Source: JBDHUJ01 sp039809105 (GTDB lineage: Bacteria; Patescibacteriota; Saccharimonadia; Saccharimonadales; UBA4665). From it: 38,117 nt of DNA. The DNA lies in the NCBI GenBank assembly GCA_039809105.1, contig JBDHUJ010000015.1, positions 1-38,117 of the forward strand, read 5' to 3'. The position numbers were made by a program, and so were the translations under genes. Of the stretch, positions 7,352 to 14,936 are shown in pieces (the first letter of the stretch is position 1; each line of letters begins with the position of its first letter). The notes beneath the pieces are model-generated. The model did not search any database. It saw only the letters and a program-made list of their open reading frames with translations, and was not told the DNA's origin.

Positions 7352-8784
7352 TTTGCTCCGGTACGTTCAAACACTACGCGTATGGTTTTGAGCAGAATTG
7401 TTATATCCAGCCAGAAACTCCAGTTCTGCACGTAGTACACATCCAGCTTGCGCCGTTCTTCGTATGGTATGTCGCGTCGTCCGGACACGACCGCCAAGCC
7501 CGTCAGCCCGGATTTGACGCTCAAAATGGTGTGGCGTTTTTCGTAACTGCTTAGTTCTTCGGGGATAAGCGCCCGTGGACCTACCAGACTTAAATCGCCC
7601 TTTATAATGTTGAGTAGCTGCGGTATCTCGTCCAGGCTTGTCTTGCGCAAGAATGCGCCCAGTTTGGTAATACGAGGGTCGTGCTCTAGGAAATCTCCGT
7701 TTTCGCGGTACTTTTTCGCAAGCTCCGGCTTGCCTATCATCTCAAATGCCTGTTCTGGGGTAGTGCCGTCATATTTGGCATATTGTGTGCGGAATTTGAA
7801 AACACGGAAGGTGTTGTTGAACCGGGTCAGACGCTTTTGCCGGAAAAATACCGAACCACTGCCAGAAAGCAATTCCGCAAGGGCGATGAGTATGAAAACC
7901 GGCGAGACTATGATGAGCAATGCAAGAGCAACAGTAAGGTCGAACAGTCGCTTTACAATTCGCCCCCAGCCGAACAAAGGTGTTTGGCGGACGGCGATGA
8001 CGGGAATGGCGTTGCGGAACAACTCGACATCTATGTTCCCGACGAACAGCTCGGTGTTGCCCGGCACAAACCGGTAGCTTATGTGGTGCTGCTGGGCGTA
8101 GTCCAGAACCTCCCGGTTCCTATCCTCGTTTTTGTACAGCTCGGTCTGGACGAACACGTGCGGGTCGGAGCCGCGGGCGGTTTCGAGAAAGCTGGCGAAA
8201 TCACGGTAGGTGCGTACGTGCCGGTAGTCTTCGTGTGTTTCGTCGGTGACGACTCCTAAAACCTTGTAGCCGGACCGGCGGCTATCGGCGAGCGAGCGGA
8301 TGAGTTCGTGGGTGACAGGTGTATTGCCTATCAGGACCACCCCGGTAAGACCGACTTTGTAGGCAAAGAGGCCGGTGCGGATGAGCCTGGCGATGGTCCG
8401 GAACAGCAGCAGGAAGACGAAGGCCAGGCCGAAGGCGTAAATCGGCACAAGCTTGGCCGGGAAAATGGGCTCGGGCGCCAAAAAGTTCCAAAACACTATG
8501 AACAGCAGACCGATGAACGAACCGATGAGCAACCGCCCGGCCTCGCGGAACCGCCGCTCATAAATGTTGCTGTTGTACAGGCCGAGCAAGGCAAAAATAA
8601 GAATCCAGAAGGGGATGAGCACTAGAAACGCCAGCAGATAGCTCCGGCTGGAAATCTGGTGCTGGATGGCTTTGTCGCTCAGCGAAACACGCAGAACGTA
8701 CCCGCCTACGAAGGCGGCGACCAATGCCAACACATCTCCGACCACCAGGAAGAAGTTGTATAGCAACGAAGCATTGTTCTTCAT
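7348..8784 (-). CDS. Polyprenyl-phosphate glycosyl-1-phosphate transferase (WbaP/exopolysaccharide type)
   Basis: A 478-aa integral membrane enzyme that starts lipid-linked glycan synthesis by moving a sugar phosphate onto undecaprenyl phosphate. The N-terminus has four or five hydrophobic helices (about residues 8-125), then a Rossmann-like domain (about 140-240, GVVLIGNTPVTHEL), and a C-terminal bacterial sugar-transferase domain (about 285-478) with the membrane-inserted KRLFDLTVALALLI helix, FRVFKFRT, the acidic pair in KTSLDEIPQLLNIIKGDLS and the VGPRALIPEE block. The start at 8784 lies a few bases downstream of its -10 element and has no ribosome-binding site, so it is probably translated from a leaderless mRNA. 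Divergent from the polymerase-like gene. Sugar substrate cannot be told. Confidence 0.93.
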   Translation of the reverse strand: MKNNASLLYNFFLVVGDVLALVAAFVGGYVLRVSLSDKAIQHQISSRSYLLAFLVLIPFWILIFALLGLYNSNIYERRFREAGRLLIGSFIGLLFIVFWNFLAPEPIFPAKLVPIYAFGLAFVFLLLFRTIARLIRTGLFAYKVGLTGVVLIGNTPVTHELIRSLADSRRSGYKVLGVVTDETHEDYRHVRTYRDFASFLETARGSDPHVFVQTELYKNEDRNREVLDYAQQHHISYRFVPGNTELFVGNIDVELFRNAIPVIAVRQTPLFGWGRIVKRLFDLTVALALLIIVSPVFILIALAELLSGSGSVFFRQKRLTRFNNTFRVFKFRTQYAKYDGTTPEQAFEMIGKPELAKKYRENGDFLEHDPRITKLGAFLRKTSLDEIPQLLNIIKGDLSLVGPRALIPEELSSYEKRHTILSVKSGLTGLAVVSGRRDIPYEERRKLDVYYVQNWSFWLDITILLKTIRVVFERTGAK

Positions 8785-8785
8785 T

Positions 8786-8798
8786 TATAATGATTGTA
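8786..8798. promoter_or_regulatory. Interleaved divergent -10 elements
   Basis: TATAAT (8786-8791, plus strand) serves the polymerase-like gene, while TACAAT (8798-8793, minus strand) serves the sugar-transferase gene. The two start codons are only 20 bases apart, so both promoters extend into each other's coding sequence and transcripts must start at or next to the start codons. Confidence 0.55.
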
Positions 8799-8804
8799 AC
8801 ACTT

Positions 8805-10133
8805 ATGAAGTCCCATATCACCTCAGGCAGACTCGCGAACACACTGGTAGCGTCCGTGTTCGTAGTGGTGCCGTTCCACGCCTTTTTGACAGTTTGGGGT
8901 TCGCAAATAGTAGGTCACTATACTGCGCTGCGTTTGTGGAACGGTGTAGTGCTGTCGCTGCTTGTGAGTATCACGGTTTGGTGGCTGTCTAAAGATACGA
9001 AGGTACGTGCCTGGTTTATGGGCAGCCTGCTGGTGCGGCTCATTCTGGCGTATGCGGCGCTGACACTTATGCTCGGTATCGTTTCGTGGTTCAGGGGTGA
9101 TGTCTCGCCCGGCGCACTCGCATATGGTGTGTTTATAAACTTGCGGTTCCTGGCCTGGTTTTTGGCAGTCTTACTTACGGCACAGCGCTCACCGTGGTTG
9201 GCGGGCAAGTGGGTGCGGTTGGTGCTGGTGCCGGCAGCGGTCGTGGTGGCATTCGCGGTTTTGCAATACACCGTGCTGCCGCACAGTTTTCTGACGCATT
9301 TTGGGTACGGACCAAAGACTGTCGAAGCGATTGAAACCATAAATAACAACCCCGACTACATCCGCGTGCAGTCAACGCTTCGCGGCGCCAATCCGTTCGG
9401 TGCATACTTGGTGCTGATTCTCTCTGTTCTCGGCGGCTTGTTCATGGCTGGCCGGCGGCGTGTGGTTTGTGCGGTGTTCGGCGCCCTTGCGGCGTTTGCC
9501 TTGTTTGCGAGCGGGTCGCGGAGCGCGTGGGGAGCGACGGCGGTCAGCCTAGCGATTATCGTTTGGTTCTGGTTGCCCAAGGGCCGTTCGCGTCTGGTTT
9601 TTGCGGGGGTGGCGGGTGTATTCGTGGTGACGGCTATCGCGGGATTCTTTGCGCTCCGGCACCAGGCCGATTTGCAGAATGCCATTCTGCACACCCAAGA
9701 CAGTTCGAATATAAGCGTGACTTCCAACGAAGCTCACGCCAGCGCGCTTCGCCAAGGCTTGCGAGATGTGGCCCAGCAACCGCTTGGTGCCGGGCCGGGC
9801 ACCGCTGGGCCGGCGAGCGTGCACAACACAGTGGGCGGCCCGCGGATTGCCGAGAATTACTACGTGCAAATTGGGCAGGAGGTCGGATGGCTTGGGTTGG
9901 CGCTATTCCTGAGTATTATCGTGCTGGTCGGGTTGGAACTGTTCCAGGCTCGGGCGTCGCTGCTGGCGCTAGTGCTCTTTGCGAGCTTTGTCGGGTTGGC
10001 GCTCGTAAACTTCGTGTCGCATGCCTGGACTGATGACACGCTCGCCTACTTGTGGTGGGGCTTAGCCGGCATCGCTCTGGCACACCCCTTGCCGCCACAA
10101 AAGACCCCCAAACCGCACTCCCCACCGAAGTAA
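8805..10133 (+). CDS. O-antigen ligase/polymerase-like membrane protein
   Basis: A 442-aa polytopic membrane protein with roughly a dozen hydrophobic segments and a large extracytoplasmic loop (about residues 285-360) before the last helices, the general shape of the Wzy/WaaL O-antigen ligase superfamily. It contains LRGANPFGAYLVLIL, FASGSRSAWGA and the conserved PLGAGPGTAGPAS...NYYVQIGQEVGWLG pattern typical of that family. It likely polymerises or transfers the glycan begun by the divergent sugar transferase. In-frame ATGs occur at 8790 and 8805; the later is preferred because the -10 TATAAT at 8786-8791 overlaps the first. The C-terminal tail is proline-rich. Confidence 0.82.
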   Translation: MKSHITSGRLANTLVASVFVVVPFHAFLTVWGSQIVGHYTALRLWNGVVLSLLVSITVWWLSKDTKVRAWFMGSLLVRLILAYAALTLMLGIVSWFRGDVSPGALAYGVFINLRFLAWFLAVLLTAQRSPWLAGKWVRLVLVPAAVVVAFAVLQYTVLPHSFLTHFGYGPKTVEAIETINNNPDYIRVQSTLRGANPFGAYLVLILSVLGGLFMAGRRRVVCAVFGALAAFALFASGSRSAWGATAVSLAIIVWFWLPKGRSRLVFAGVAGVFVVTAIAGFFALRHQADLQNAILHTQDSSNISVTSNEAHASALRQGLRDVAQQPLGAGPGTAGPASVHNTVGGPRIAENYYVQIGQEVGWLGLALFLSIIVLVGLELFQARASLLALVLFASFVGLALVNFVSHAWTDDTLAYLWWGLAGIALAHPLPPQKTPKPHSPPK

Positions 10134-10156
10134 TACTCGTCCCGTTGTAAAATTGT

Positions 10157-10207
10157 GAGGACTGTCCTCTCAATGTCTCTCAATGTAGCTTTTGGGTGGT
10201 GTACAAT
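10157..10207 (+). promoter_or_regulatory. Palindrome, tandem repeat and -10 of the LexA-like gene
   Basis: GAGGAC-T-GTCCTC (10157-10169) is a perfect palindrome around one base. It runs into two exact copies of CTCTCAATGT (10167-10176 and 10177-10186). TACAAT at 10202-10207 is the probable -10, seven bases from the ATG, giving a leaderless mRNA. The arrangement looks like an autoregulatory operator. Confidence 0.5.
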
Positions 10208-10214
10208 AGGTTTT

Positions 10215-10754
10215 ATGAACGAAAACCAAACATCTGACACATCAAAAATGGCGCCGGCACCGGTGGCTGCGGCACCGGAAGAACCGACGGTGCGGCCGAC
10301 GAAGAAGCAGAAGGAACTGCTGGGATTTATCGAAGCTTTTATCGCACAGCACGGCTATAGCCCGAGCTACCGCGAGATTATGAATGGGCTGGAATATACC
10401 AGCGTCGCGACGGTGGCGCTGCACGTGGGCAACCTCATCAAGCGCGGCCACTTGCGCAAGCGCGACCACAGTGCCCGCTCGCTGGAGGTTGTAAACCCAA
10501 CTGGTGCGCCAGCTGAAGCGCCGCTCAAAACCAACGCCGTCAAAGACGGGCAAGAGAAGTGGCTGGTAGGGAAGGTAGAGCAGTTTTTCAAAGATGCCGA
10601 AGCGCAGCCGGTACCCGCACCCGAACAGCTTGAGGATATTCGTGTGTTGCTTGCAGCTATGCGCGTGCTTAGTCTAGAGGGTGCGGCCGGGAGTTTTATG
10701 GAGCGTTGGAATACGCTCAAAACTAAGCTTACCAATACCGACAAAGCTGGCTGA
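10215..10754 (+). CDS. LexA-type DNA-binding protein lacking the peptidase domain
   Basis: A 179-aa protein whose residues about 28-95 match the LexA N-terminal winged helix (TKKQKELLGFIEAFIAQHG, YSPSYREIMNGL, then TSVATVALHVGNLIKRGHL and the wing). In LexA this is followed by a self-cleaving S24 domain with an Ala-Gly cleavage site and a Ser/Lys dyad; neither is present. Instead there is a low-complexity linker (about 100-115) and a short helical C-terminus (EKWLVGKVEQFFKDAE, LEDIRVLLAAMRVLSLEG) of unknown role. It could be a repressor that is not inactivated by RecA, or use a partner. Start at MNENQTSD is one base-pair turn after the -10 box, without a ribosome-binding site. Confidence 0.8.
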   Translation: MNENQTSDTSKMAPAPVAAAPEEPTVRPTKKQKELLGFIEAFIAQHGYSPSYREIMNGLEYTSVATVALHVGNLIKRGHLRKRDHSARSLEVVNPTGAPAEAPLKTNAVKDGQEKWLVGKVEQFFKDAEAQPVPAPEQLEDIRVLLAAMRVLSLEGAAGSFMERWNTLKTKLTNTDKAG

Positions 10755-10793
10755 ACTTATTTATACGTAGTAAATTCTATTACGATTATGGTA

Positions 10794-10824
10794 TTGACAG
10801 GCGCTACTGCTGGGGTTGTATAGT
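10794..10824 (+). promoter_or_regulatory. Promoter of the riboswitch-nrd transcript
   Basis: TTGACA (10794-10799) followed by GTATAGT; TATAGT at 10819-10824 gives a 19-base spacer, the overlapping TGTATA at 10817 a 17-base one. Transcription would start just before the riboswitch. Confidence 0.55.
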
Positions 10825-10832
10825 AAGGCTAA

Positions 10833-11015
10833 GCGCTAGATGTGGTGTGAGCCAAATCGAACGCCAGTAAGGTACTGAGGATCGGATCTCAGCTTAGACG
10901 GGGGTAATGTGGTGAAATTCCACGACTGTGCCGCAACCGTAAAGTCGGACTGCCTGTTACCAAAGAATTCTCGAGCAAGATATTGGCGCTAGATGGGTGC
11001 ACAACCACCGAGCAA
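10833..11015 (+). promoter_or_regulatory. Cobalamin riboswitch upstream of nrdA
   Basis: The core at 10898-10944 has the order GGGGGTAA, GTGG-tgaaatt-CCAC hairpin, GACTGTGCCGCAACCGTAA, matching the conserved B12-box region of cobalamin riboswitches. A side hairpin CTGAG/CTCAG is at 10875-10892, and GTGGT near 10842 can pair with ACCAC near 11005 to close the aptamer. GCGCTAGATG occurs twice as a direct repeat (10833-10842, 10986-10995) and may take part in a loop-loop contact. An intrinsic terminator follows at 11028, so cobalamin binding would be expected to stop transcription of the nrd genes. Boundaries are approximate. Confidence 0.85.
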
Positions 11016-11027
11016 AAATCTCTTAAT

Positions 11028-11047
11028 CCGCCTCGAGGCGGTTTTTT
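11028..11047 (+). terminator. Riboswitch-controlled intrinsic terminator
   Basis: CCGCCTC/GAGGCGG hairpin (11028-11041) followed by six T, between the cobalamin aptamer and the nrdA ribosome-binding site (GAAGGG, about 11093). Its place makes it the likely expression platform. Confidence 0.85.
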
Positions 11048-11104
11048 AAATCAAAACAACAAATGAACGAGCTCGTGAGGGGCTGGTTTCTAGAAGGGTA
11101 AAAC

Positions 11105-13492
11105 ATGGGGGATATTCACGTAGTGAAGCGTGACGGCTCGCGTGAGCTGTTCGACGCGAACAAAATAAATGAATCGATACTGAAAGCGGCCGACGGCTTG
11201 CCGGATCCGATAGGCATGGTCGTGCAGGTTGCGACCGCCGTGCAGCTGACACTGTTCGACGGCATTACCAGCGAACAACTCGATGAATCGGTCATCCAGG
11301 CGGCTTTGCAGCACGTCAAGGACGACCCGGATTACGACACGATTGCGGCTCGGTTGCTACTCAAGAACTTGTACAAAGACATCCTCGGCGATTACGAAAC
11401 CGAAGCAGAGTTGAAGCAACTGCACGAAGCGAAGTTCGCGGATTATCTGCGACAGAACGTTGCCGACGGCTTGCTCGATGACCGTATGAGCGGCAAGGTG
11501 TTTGACTTGAAGAAGCTGGCAGTGGCACTCGACCCAGGCCGCGATAAGCTCAGTAAGTATCTCGGTGTCGTGACGAACAAGAACCGCTATGCGCTCCGCA
11601 AGAACAGCGGCGAACCCATAGAAGTACCACAGTACACCCACATGCGCATCGCCATGGGTCTGAGCTTCAACGAAAAGAACCCGACGGCCAGCGCGCTGGA
11701 TTTTTACGACCACATGAGCCGGTTGGAATATGTCCCAGGTGGCTCGACCCGCATAAATGCTGGTGGTGCGTTCCCGCAGCTTTCCAACTGTTTCCTATTC
11801 AATATTGACGATGACATGGAAGTGATTGCCAAAGGTGTGCGTGACACTATGTTCATCGCCAAGGGTACCGGCGGCATCGGTATCGGTGTTACGAAACTGC
11901 GCGCGGCTGGTAGCCCAGTCAAAACGACTAACACCGAAAGCACCGGGCCGATTCCGTTCATCAAGATGCTCGATACCGCGCTTTTCGCCGTCTCGCGCAA
12001 AGGTAAAAAAGCCGGTGCGGCTGCCATCTACATGGAAAACTGGCACCTGAACTTCCCGCAGTTTTTGGACCTGAAACAGAACTCGGGTGACCCGTACCTT
12101 CGCACCCGCATTGCTAATACGGCAGTGTACTTAAGCGACGAGTTCATGAAACGGGTCGAAAGTGACGATGACTGGTACATGTTCGACCCGGCCGAAACTC
12201 CTGACTTGACTGAGCTGTATGGCCACGAGTTCAGCGTGCGTTACCAGGAGTATATCAAGCTGTCTGAAACCGGTAAGCTACGCGATTTTAGTAAGGTACC
12301 TGCCCGCGAACAGTACAAACAGATTCTGACTATCTTGCAGGCGACTTCGCACCCGTGGCTGACCTGGAAAGATACCATCAATGTGCGGGCACTGAACAAC
12401 AATACCGGGACCATCCACCACAGTAATCTGTGTACCGAAATCACCTTGCCGCAAGACAAAGACAATACCTCGGTGTGTAACCTCATCAGCATCAACCTCT
12501 CAGCTTTCTTGAACGAAGACAAGCAGTGGGATTGGGTGTGCCTGAGCAATGCCACGCGCAGCGCCATCCGTCAGTTGGACAACCTTTGCGACATCACGAA
12601 TACGCCAATCTCAGAAGCTATGAACAGCAACAAGCAAAACCGGGCACTCGGGCTTGGCGTCATGGGCTTCACGGATGTTACCGAAAGGCTCGGCTACAGC
12701 TACGAGAGCGATGAAGCCTACGACCTTATCGACCAGCTGACCGAATTCGTGAGTTTCCACGCCATAAACGCCAGTGCCAACCTTGCGAAAGAACTCGGGA
12801 GCTACCCAGAGTTCAAGGGCAGTGGCTGGAGCAAGGGTGAACTGCCTGTCGACACACTGGACAAATTGGCCAAAGATCGTGGCGTCAAGGTGGATGTTTC
12901 ACGCAAGGTCCGTCTGGACTGGGAAGAGCTTCGTCCGAAGGTTAAGAAGGGAATGCGCAACGCCACGCTCATGGCTATCGCGCCCACGGCGAACATTGCG
13001 CACATCGCTGGTACGACGCCGGGGCTTGACCCGCAGTTCAGTCAGATTTTCAGCCGGGCTACGCTGAGCGGCAAGTTCCTGGAGGTCAACGTGAACCTGG
13101 TGAACGACCTGAAGAAACTAGGCATTTGGGATGAGGTGAAAGAAGATGTGCTGCGTTTGCAGGGCGACCTGACGGACATCGAAGCAATCCCGCAGCATGT
13201 CAAAGACGTGTACAAAACCAGCTTCCAGCTGAGCCCGTATGCGTTCATCGAAGTTGCGGCGCGAGCGCAGAAATGGGTCGACCAAGCTATCTCACGCAAT
13301 ATGTATTTGGAAACCCGCGACCCGGCGGATTATGTAGATATCTATAGTACTGCGTGGAAAAAAGGCCTGAAAACGACCTACTATCTACACGTCAAACCGC
13401 GTCACACGGCGGAACAGAGTACGGTCAAAGTAAATAAAACCGAATCACTCGGAATAAAGAAAAAAGGCTTCGGCTTCGCCAAGACCGCATAG
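11105..13492 (+). CDS. nrdA: Class I ribonucleotide reductase, large subunit (R1) without C-terminal redox cysteines
   Basis: Reduces ribonucleotides to deoxyribonucleotides with NrdB as radical source. The 795-aa protein has an N-terminal ATP-cone (about 3-95, VVKRDGSRELFDANKINESI) and the ten-stranded barrel. Visible catalytic residues are Cys229 (QLSNCFLF) and Cys458 (TSVCNL) as the redox pair, Cys443 and Glu445 (SNLCTEI) as thiyl-radical site, and Tyr759-Tyr760 (TTYYL) of the radical-transfer path. After these tyrosines only 35 residues remain, none of them Cys, while ordinary class I R1 proteins end with a Cys pair that re-reduces the active site. The missing pair seems to be supplied by the 69-aa product encoded 66 bases downstream. 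Ribosome-binding site GAAGGG; expression is controlled by the upstream riboswitch. Confidence 0.97.
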   Translation: MGDIHVVKRDGSRELFDANKINESILKAADGLPDPIGMVVQVATAVQLTLFDGITSEQLDESVIQAALQHVKDDPDYDTIAARLLLKNLYKDILGDYETEAELKQLHEAKFADYLRQNVADGLLDDRMSGKVFDLKKLAVALDPGRDKLSKYLGVVTNKNRYALRKNSGEPIEVPQYTHMRIAMGLSFNEKNPTASALDFYDHMSRLEYVPGGSTRINAGGAFPQLSNCFLFNIDDDMEVIAKGVRDTMFIAKGTGGIGIGVTKLRAAGSPVKTTNTESTGPIPFIKMLDTALFAVSRKGKKAGAAAIYMENWHLNFPQFLDLKQNSGDPYLRTRIANTAVYLSDEFMKRVESDDDWYMFDPAETPDLTELYGHEFSVRYQEYIKLSETGKLRDFSKVPAREQYKQILTILQATSHPWLTWKDTINVRALNNNTGTIHHSNLCTEITLPQDKDNTSVCNLISINLSAFLNEDKQWDWVCLSNATRSAIRQLDNLCDITNTPISEAMNSNKQNRALGLGVMGFTDVTERLGYSYESDEAYDLIDQLTEFVSFHAINASANLAKELGSYPEFKGSGWSKGELPVDTLDKLAKDRGVKVDVSRKVRLDWEELRPKVKKGMRNATLMAIAPTANIAHIAGTTPGLDPQFSQIFSRATLSGKFLEVNVNLVNDLKKLGIWDEVKEDVLRLQGDLTDIEAIPQHVKDVYKTSFQLSPYAFIEVAARAQKWVDQAISRNMYLETRDPADYVDIYSTAWKKGLKTTYYLHVKPRHTAEQSTVKVNKTESLGIKKKGFGFAKTA

Positions 13493-13503
13493 ACCCCTGC
13501 GGT

Positions 13504-13528
13504 GTCATTCCCGCGAAGGCGGGAATCC
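13504..13528. repeat. REP-like palindrome between nrdA and the Cys-tail gene
   Basis: ATTCCCGC-GAAG-GCGGGAAT hairpin (13507-13526) inside the wider TGTCATTCCCGCGAAGGCGG context, a dispersed palindrome style found in many bacterial genomes. It occupies most of the 66-base gap between the nrdA stop and the 69-aa gene and could affect mRNA stability or have separated the two reading frames. Confidence 0.7.
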
Positions 13529-13558
13529 AGTCTTAAGCAAATTAGAGAGGATAAGTAT

Positions 13559-13768
13559 ATGTCACAAAGTTCCAACCCAGCAATTCAGAAACTAATGAAC
13601 GAAGTCGAAGGTCTCGACCCAACCGACAACAGCTTGGAGGCAAAGCTCAACCTCATAGCCCAGAAAGTGGCCGAAGAGCAGCAGAAAATGAAACAGGCCG
13701 TCAGCGGCATTGCGCACGATATCAAATCTGACCCGGCAGACGCCTTCGCCTGCGAGGGGTGCCAGTAA
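13559..13768 (+). CDS. Small protein ending in Cys-x-x-Cys, probable detached NrdA redox tail
   Basis: A 69-aa protein starting MSQSSNPAIQKLMNEVEG, with AGAGAGG at proper distance; a longer in-frame start at 13502 lies inside the REP palindrome and is less likely. Residues about 20-55 are charged and helical (LEAKLNLIAQKVAEEQQKMKQ), followed by a flexible DPADAF and a final ACEGCQ, with Cys65 and Cys68 as its only cysteines, one residue from the end. This ending looks like the flexible C-terminal tail of class I R1 proteins, whose Cys pair carries electrons from thioredoxin or glutaredoxin to the active site, and NrdA here lacks that pair. The gene lies between nrdA and nrdB and its stop overlaps the nrdB start by one base (TAATG). 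Inference: it acts in trans as the reducing tail. It could alternatively bind metal for NrdB. Confidence 0.85.
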   Translation: MSQSSNPAIQKLMNEVEGLDPTDNSLEAKLNLIAQKVAEEQQKMKQAVSGIAHDIKSDPADAFACEGCQ

Positions 13769-14772
13769 TGGCGGGCATACTTGGCACTGGCATTCAGGAC
13801 GGGCTATTGCTGAAGCCGGTCCATTACGATTGGGCGTATGACCTCTATAACCAGGCGGTCGCCAACACTTGGTTCCCGAACGAAATTCAACTTGGGCAAG
13901 ACCTGAGTGACTGGAAGAAAATGACCGACGAAGAGCGTCATGCTCTGACGTTCCTGATGAGCTACTTCAACCCGAACGAGCTGCTCGTAAACAAGGCGCT
14001 GGCCTTCGGCGTCTACCCCTATGTGAACGCCGCGGAGTGCCACCTGTATCTCGCGAAGCAGATGTGGGAAGAAGCCAACCACTGCATGGCGTTCGAGTAC
14101 GTGCTTGAGACCTTCCCAATTGACCGGGGGCAGGCCTACGCTGCACACGTCGAAACACCGAGCATGGCCCGCAAAGAAGCGTTCGAAACCAAGTTCATCA
14201 AGCGCATGACGGAACAGACGCTGGATATCACGACCACGGAAGGCAAAAAAGATTTCATCCGCAACCTTATCGCCTACAACATCATTCTTGAAGGCATCTG
14301 GTTCTATAGCGGCTTCATGGTGGCACTGAGCTTCCGCCAACGCAACCTGCTACGCAACTTCGCCGCTCTTATCCAATGGGTGGTGCGTGACGAGAGTCTG
14401 CACTTGAAGTTCGGCATCAACCTCATCCTGACCACGCTTGAAGAAAACGAAGACTTGCAAACGCAAGAGTTCGCCGACGAAATCAAACAGATGATTTTGG
14501 ACGGTGTGGAAATGGAAGAAGCCTACAACAAAGACCTGCTACCAAACGGTATTTTGGGCCTGAACGCCGACTACATAAACCAATACGTGAAATATCTGGC
14601 CGACCGGCGGCTGGAAGAACTCGGCTTCGAACCGCACTACAAAGTCAGCAATCCTGCTAAGTGGATGGCCGGCGCTAACGACACGTTTGAGCTCGTGAAC
14701 TTCTTCGAAGCCACCAACACCAGCTATGAGGTCAACGCCGGCGGTACTGCGAAGGGCAAAGACGAATCATGA
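13768..14772 (+). CDS. nrdB: Ribonucleotide reductase small subunit (R2), class Ic type
   Basis: A 334-aa ferritin-fold radical-generating subunit. The metal ligands are visible as Glu71 (NPNEL), Glu102 and His105 (EEANH), Glu175 (LEGIWFYSG), Glu209 and His212 (DESLH). The position of the stable tyrosyl radical is Phe109 (HCMAFEYV) instead of Tyr, and the first ligand is Glu instead of Asp. Chlamydia trachomatis R2, the prototype class Ic enzyme with a Mn(IV)/Fe(III) cofactor, has both replacements, and every key residue here is offset from its numbering by exactly 18. So a Mn/Fe cofactor without tyrosyl radical is expected. The C-terminal tail keeps a Tyr (TNTSYEV) for radical transfer to R1. 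Start at 13768 follows GAGGGG and overlaps the previous stop. Confidence 0.95.
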   Translation: MAGILGTGIQDGLLLKPVHYDWAYDLYNQAVANTWFPNEIQLGQDLSDWKKMTDEERHALTFLMSYFNPNELLVNKALAFGVYPYVNAAECHLYLAKQMWEEANHCMAFEYVLETFPIDRGQAYAAHVETPSMARKEAFETKFIKRMTEQTLDITTTEGKKDFIRNLIAYNIILEGIWFYSGFMVALSFRQRNLLRNFAALIQWVVRDESLHLKFGINLILTTLEENEDLQTQEFADEIKQMILDGVEMEEAYNKDLLPNGILGLNADYINQYVKYLADRRLEELGFEPHYKVSNPAKWMAGANDTFELVNFFEATNTSYEVNAGGTAKGKDES

Positions 14773-14888
14773 GCCGTGCCCGACTGCGCTACGCCCGGCG
14801 TGGTGACATTCGGAAGCAGCTGTATGTTTCGCTCGCAGTGTTGTGTGTAGAGCTACTCGTCGTTTGCGGAATCATGCTCGTGCGCTAG
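14769..14888 (+). CDS. 39-aa single-pass membrane peptide overlapping nrdB
   Basis: Not in any family I recognise. It begins with a very basic stretch (MSRARLRYARRGDIRKQ) followed by one hydrophobic helix (LYVSLAVLCVELLVVCGIMLV, residues about 18-38), so the N-terminus should stay in the cytoplasm. Its ATG overlaps the nrdB stop (ATGA), implying translational coupling, and it ends just before the promoter of the next riboswitch. Two cysteines lie in the membrane helix. Role unknown; it might tether or assist the reductase. The overlap and clean topology favour a real gene, but it is short. Confidence 0.55.
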   Translation: MSRARLRYARRGDIRKQLYVSLAVLCVELLVVCGIMLVR

Positions 14889-14936
14889 CGTAACGACGTA
14901 CTAAAAATTACCATATCTAGCGTCCTGGCGAACTGC

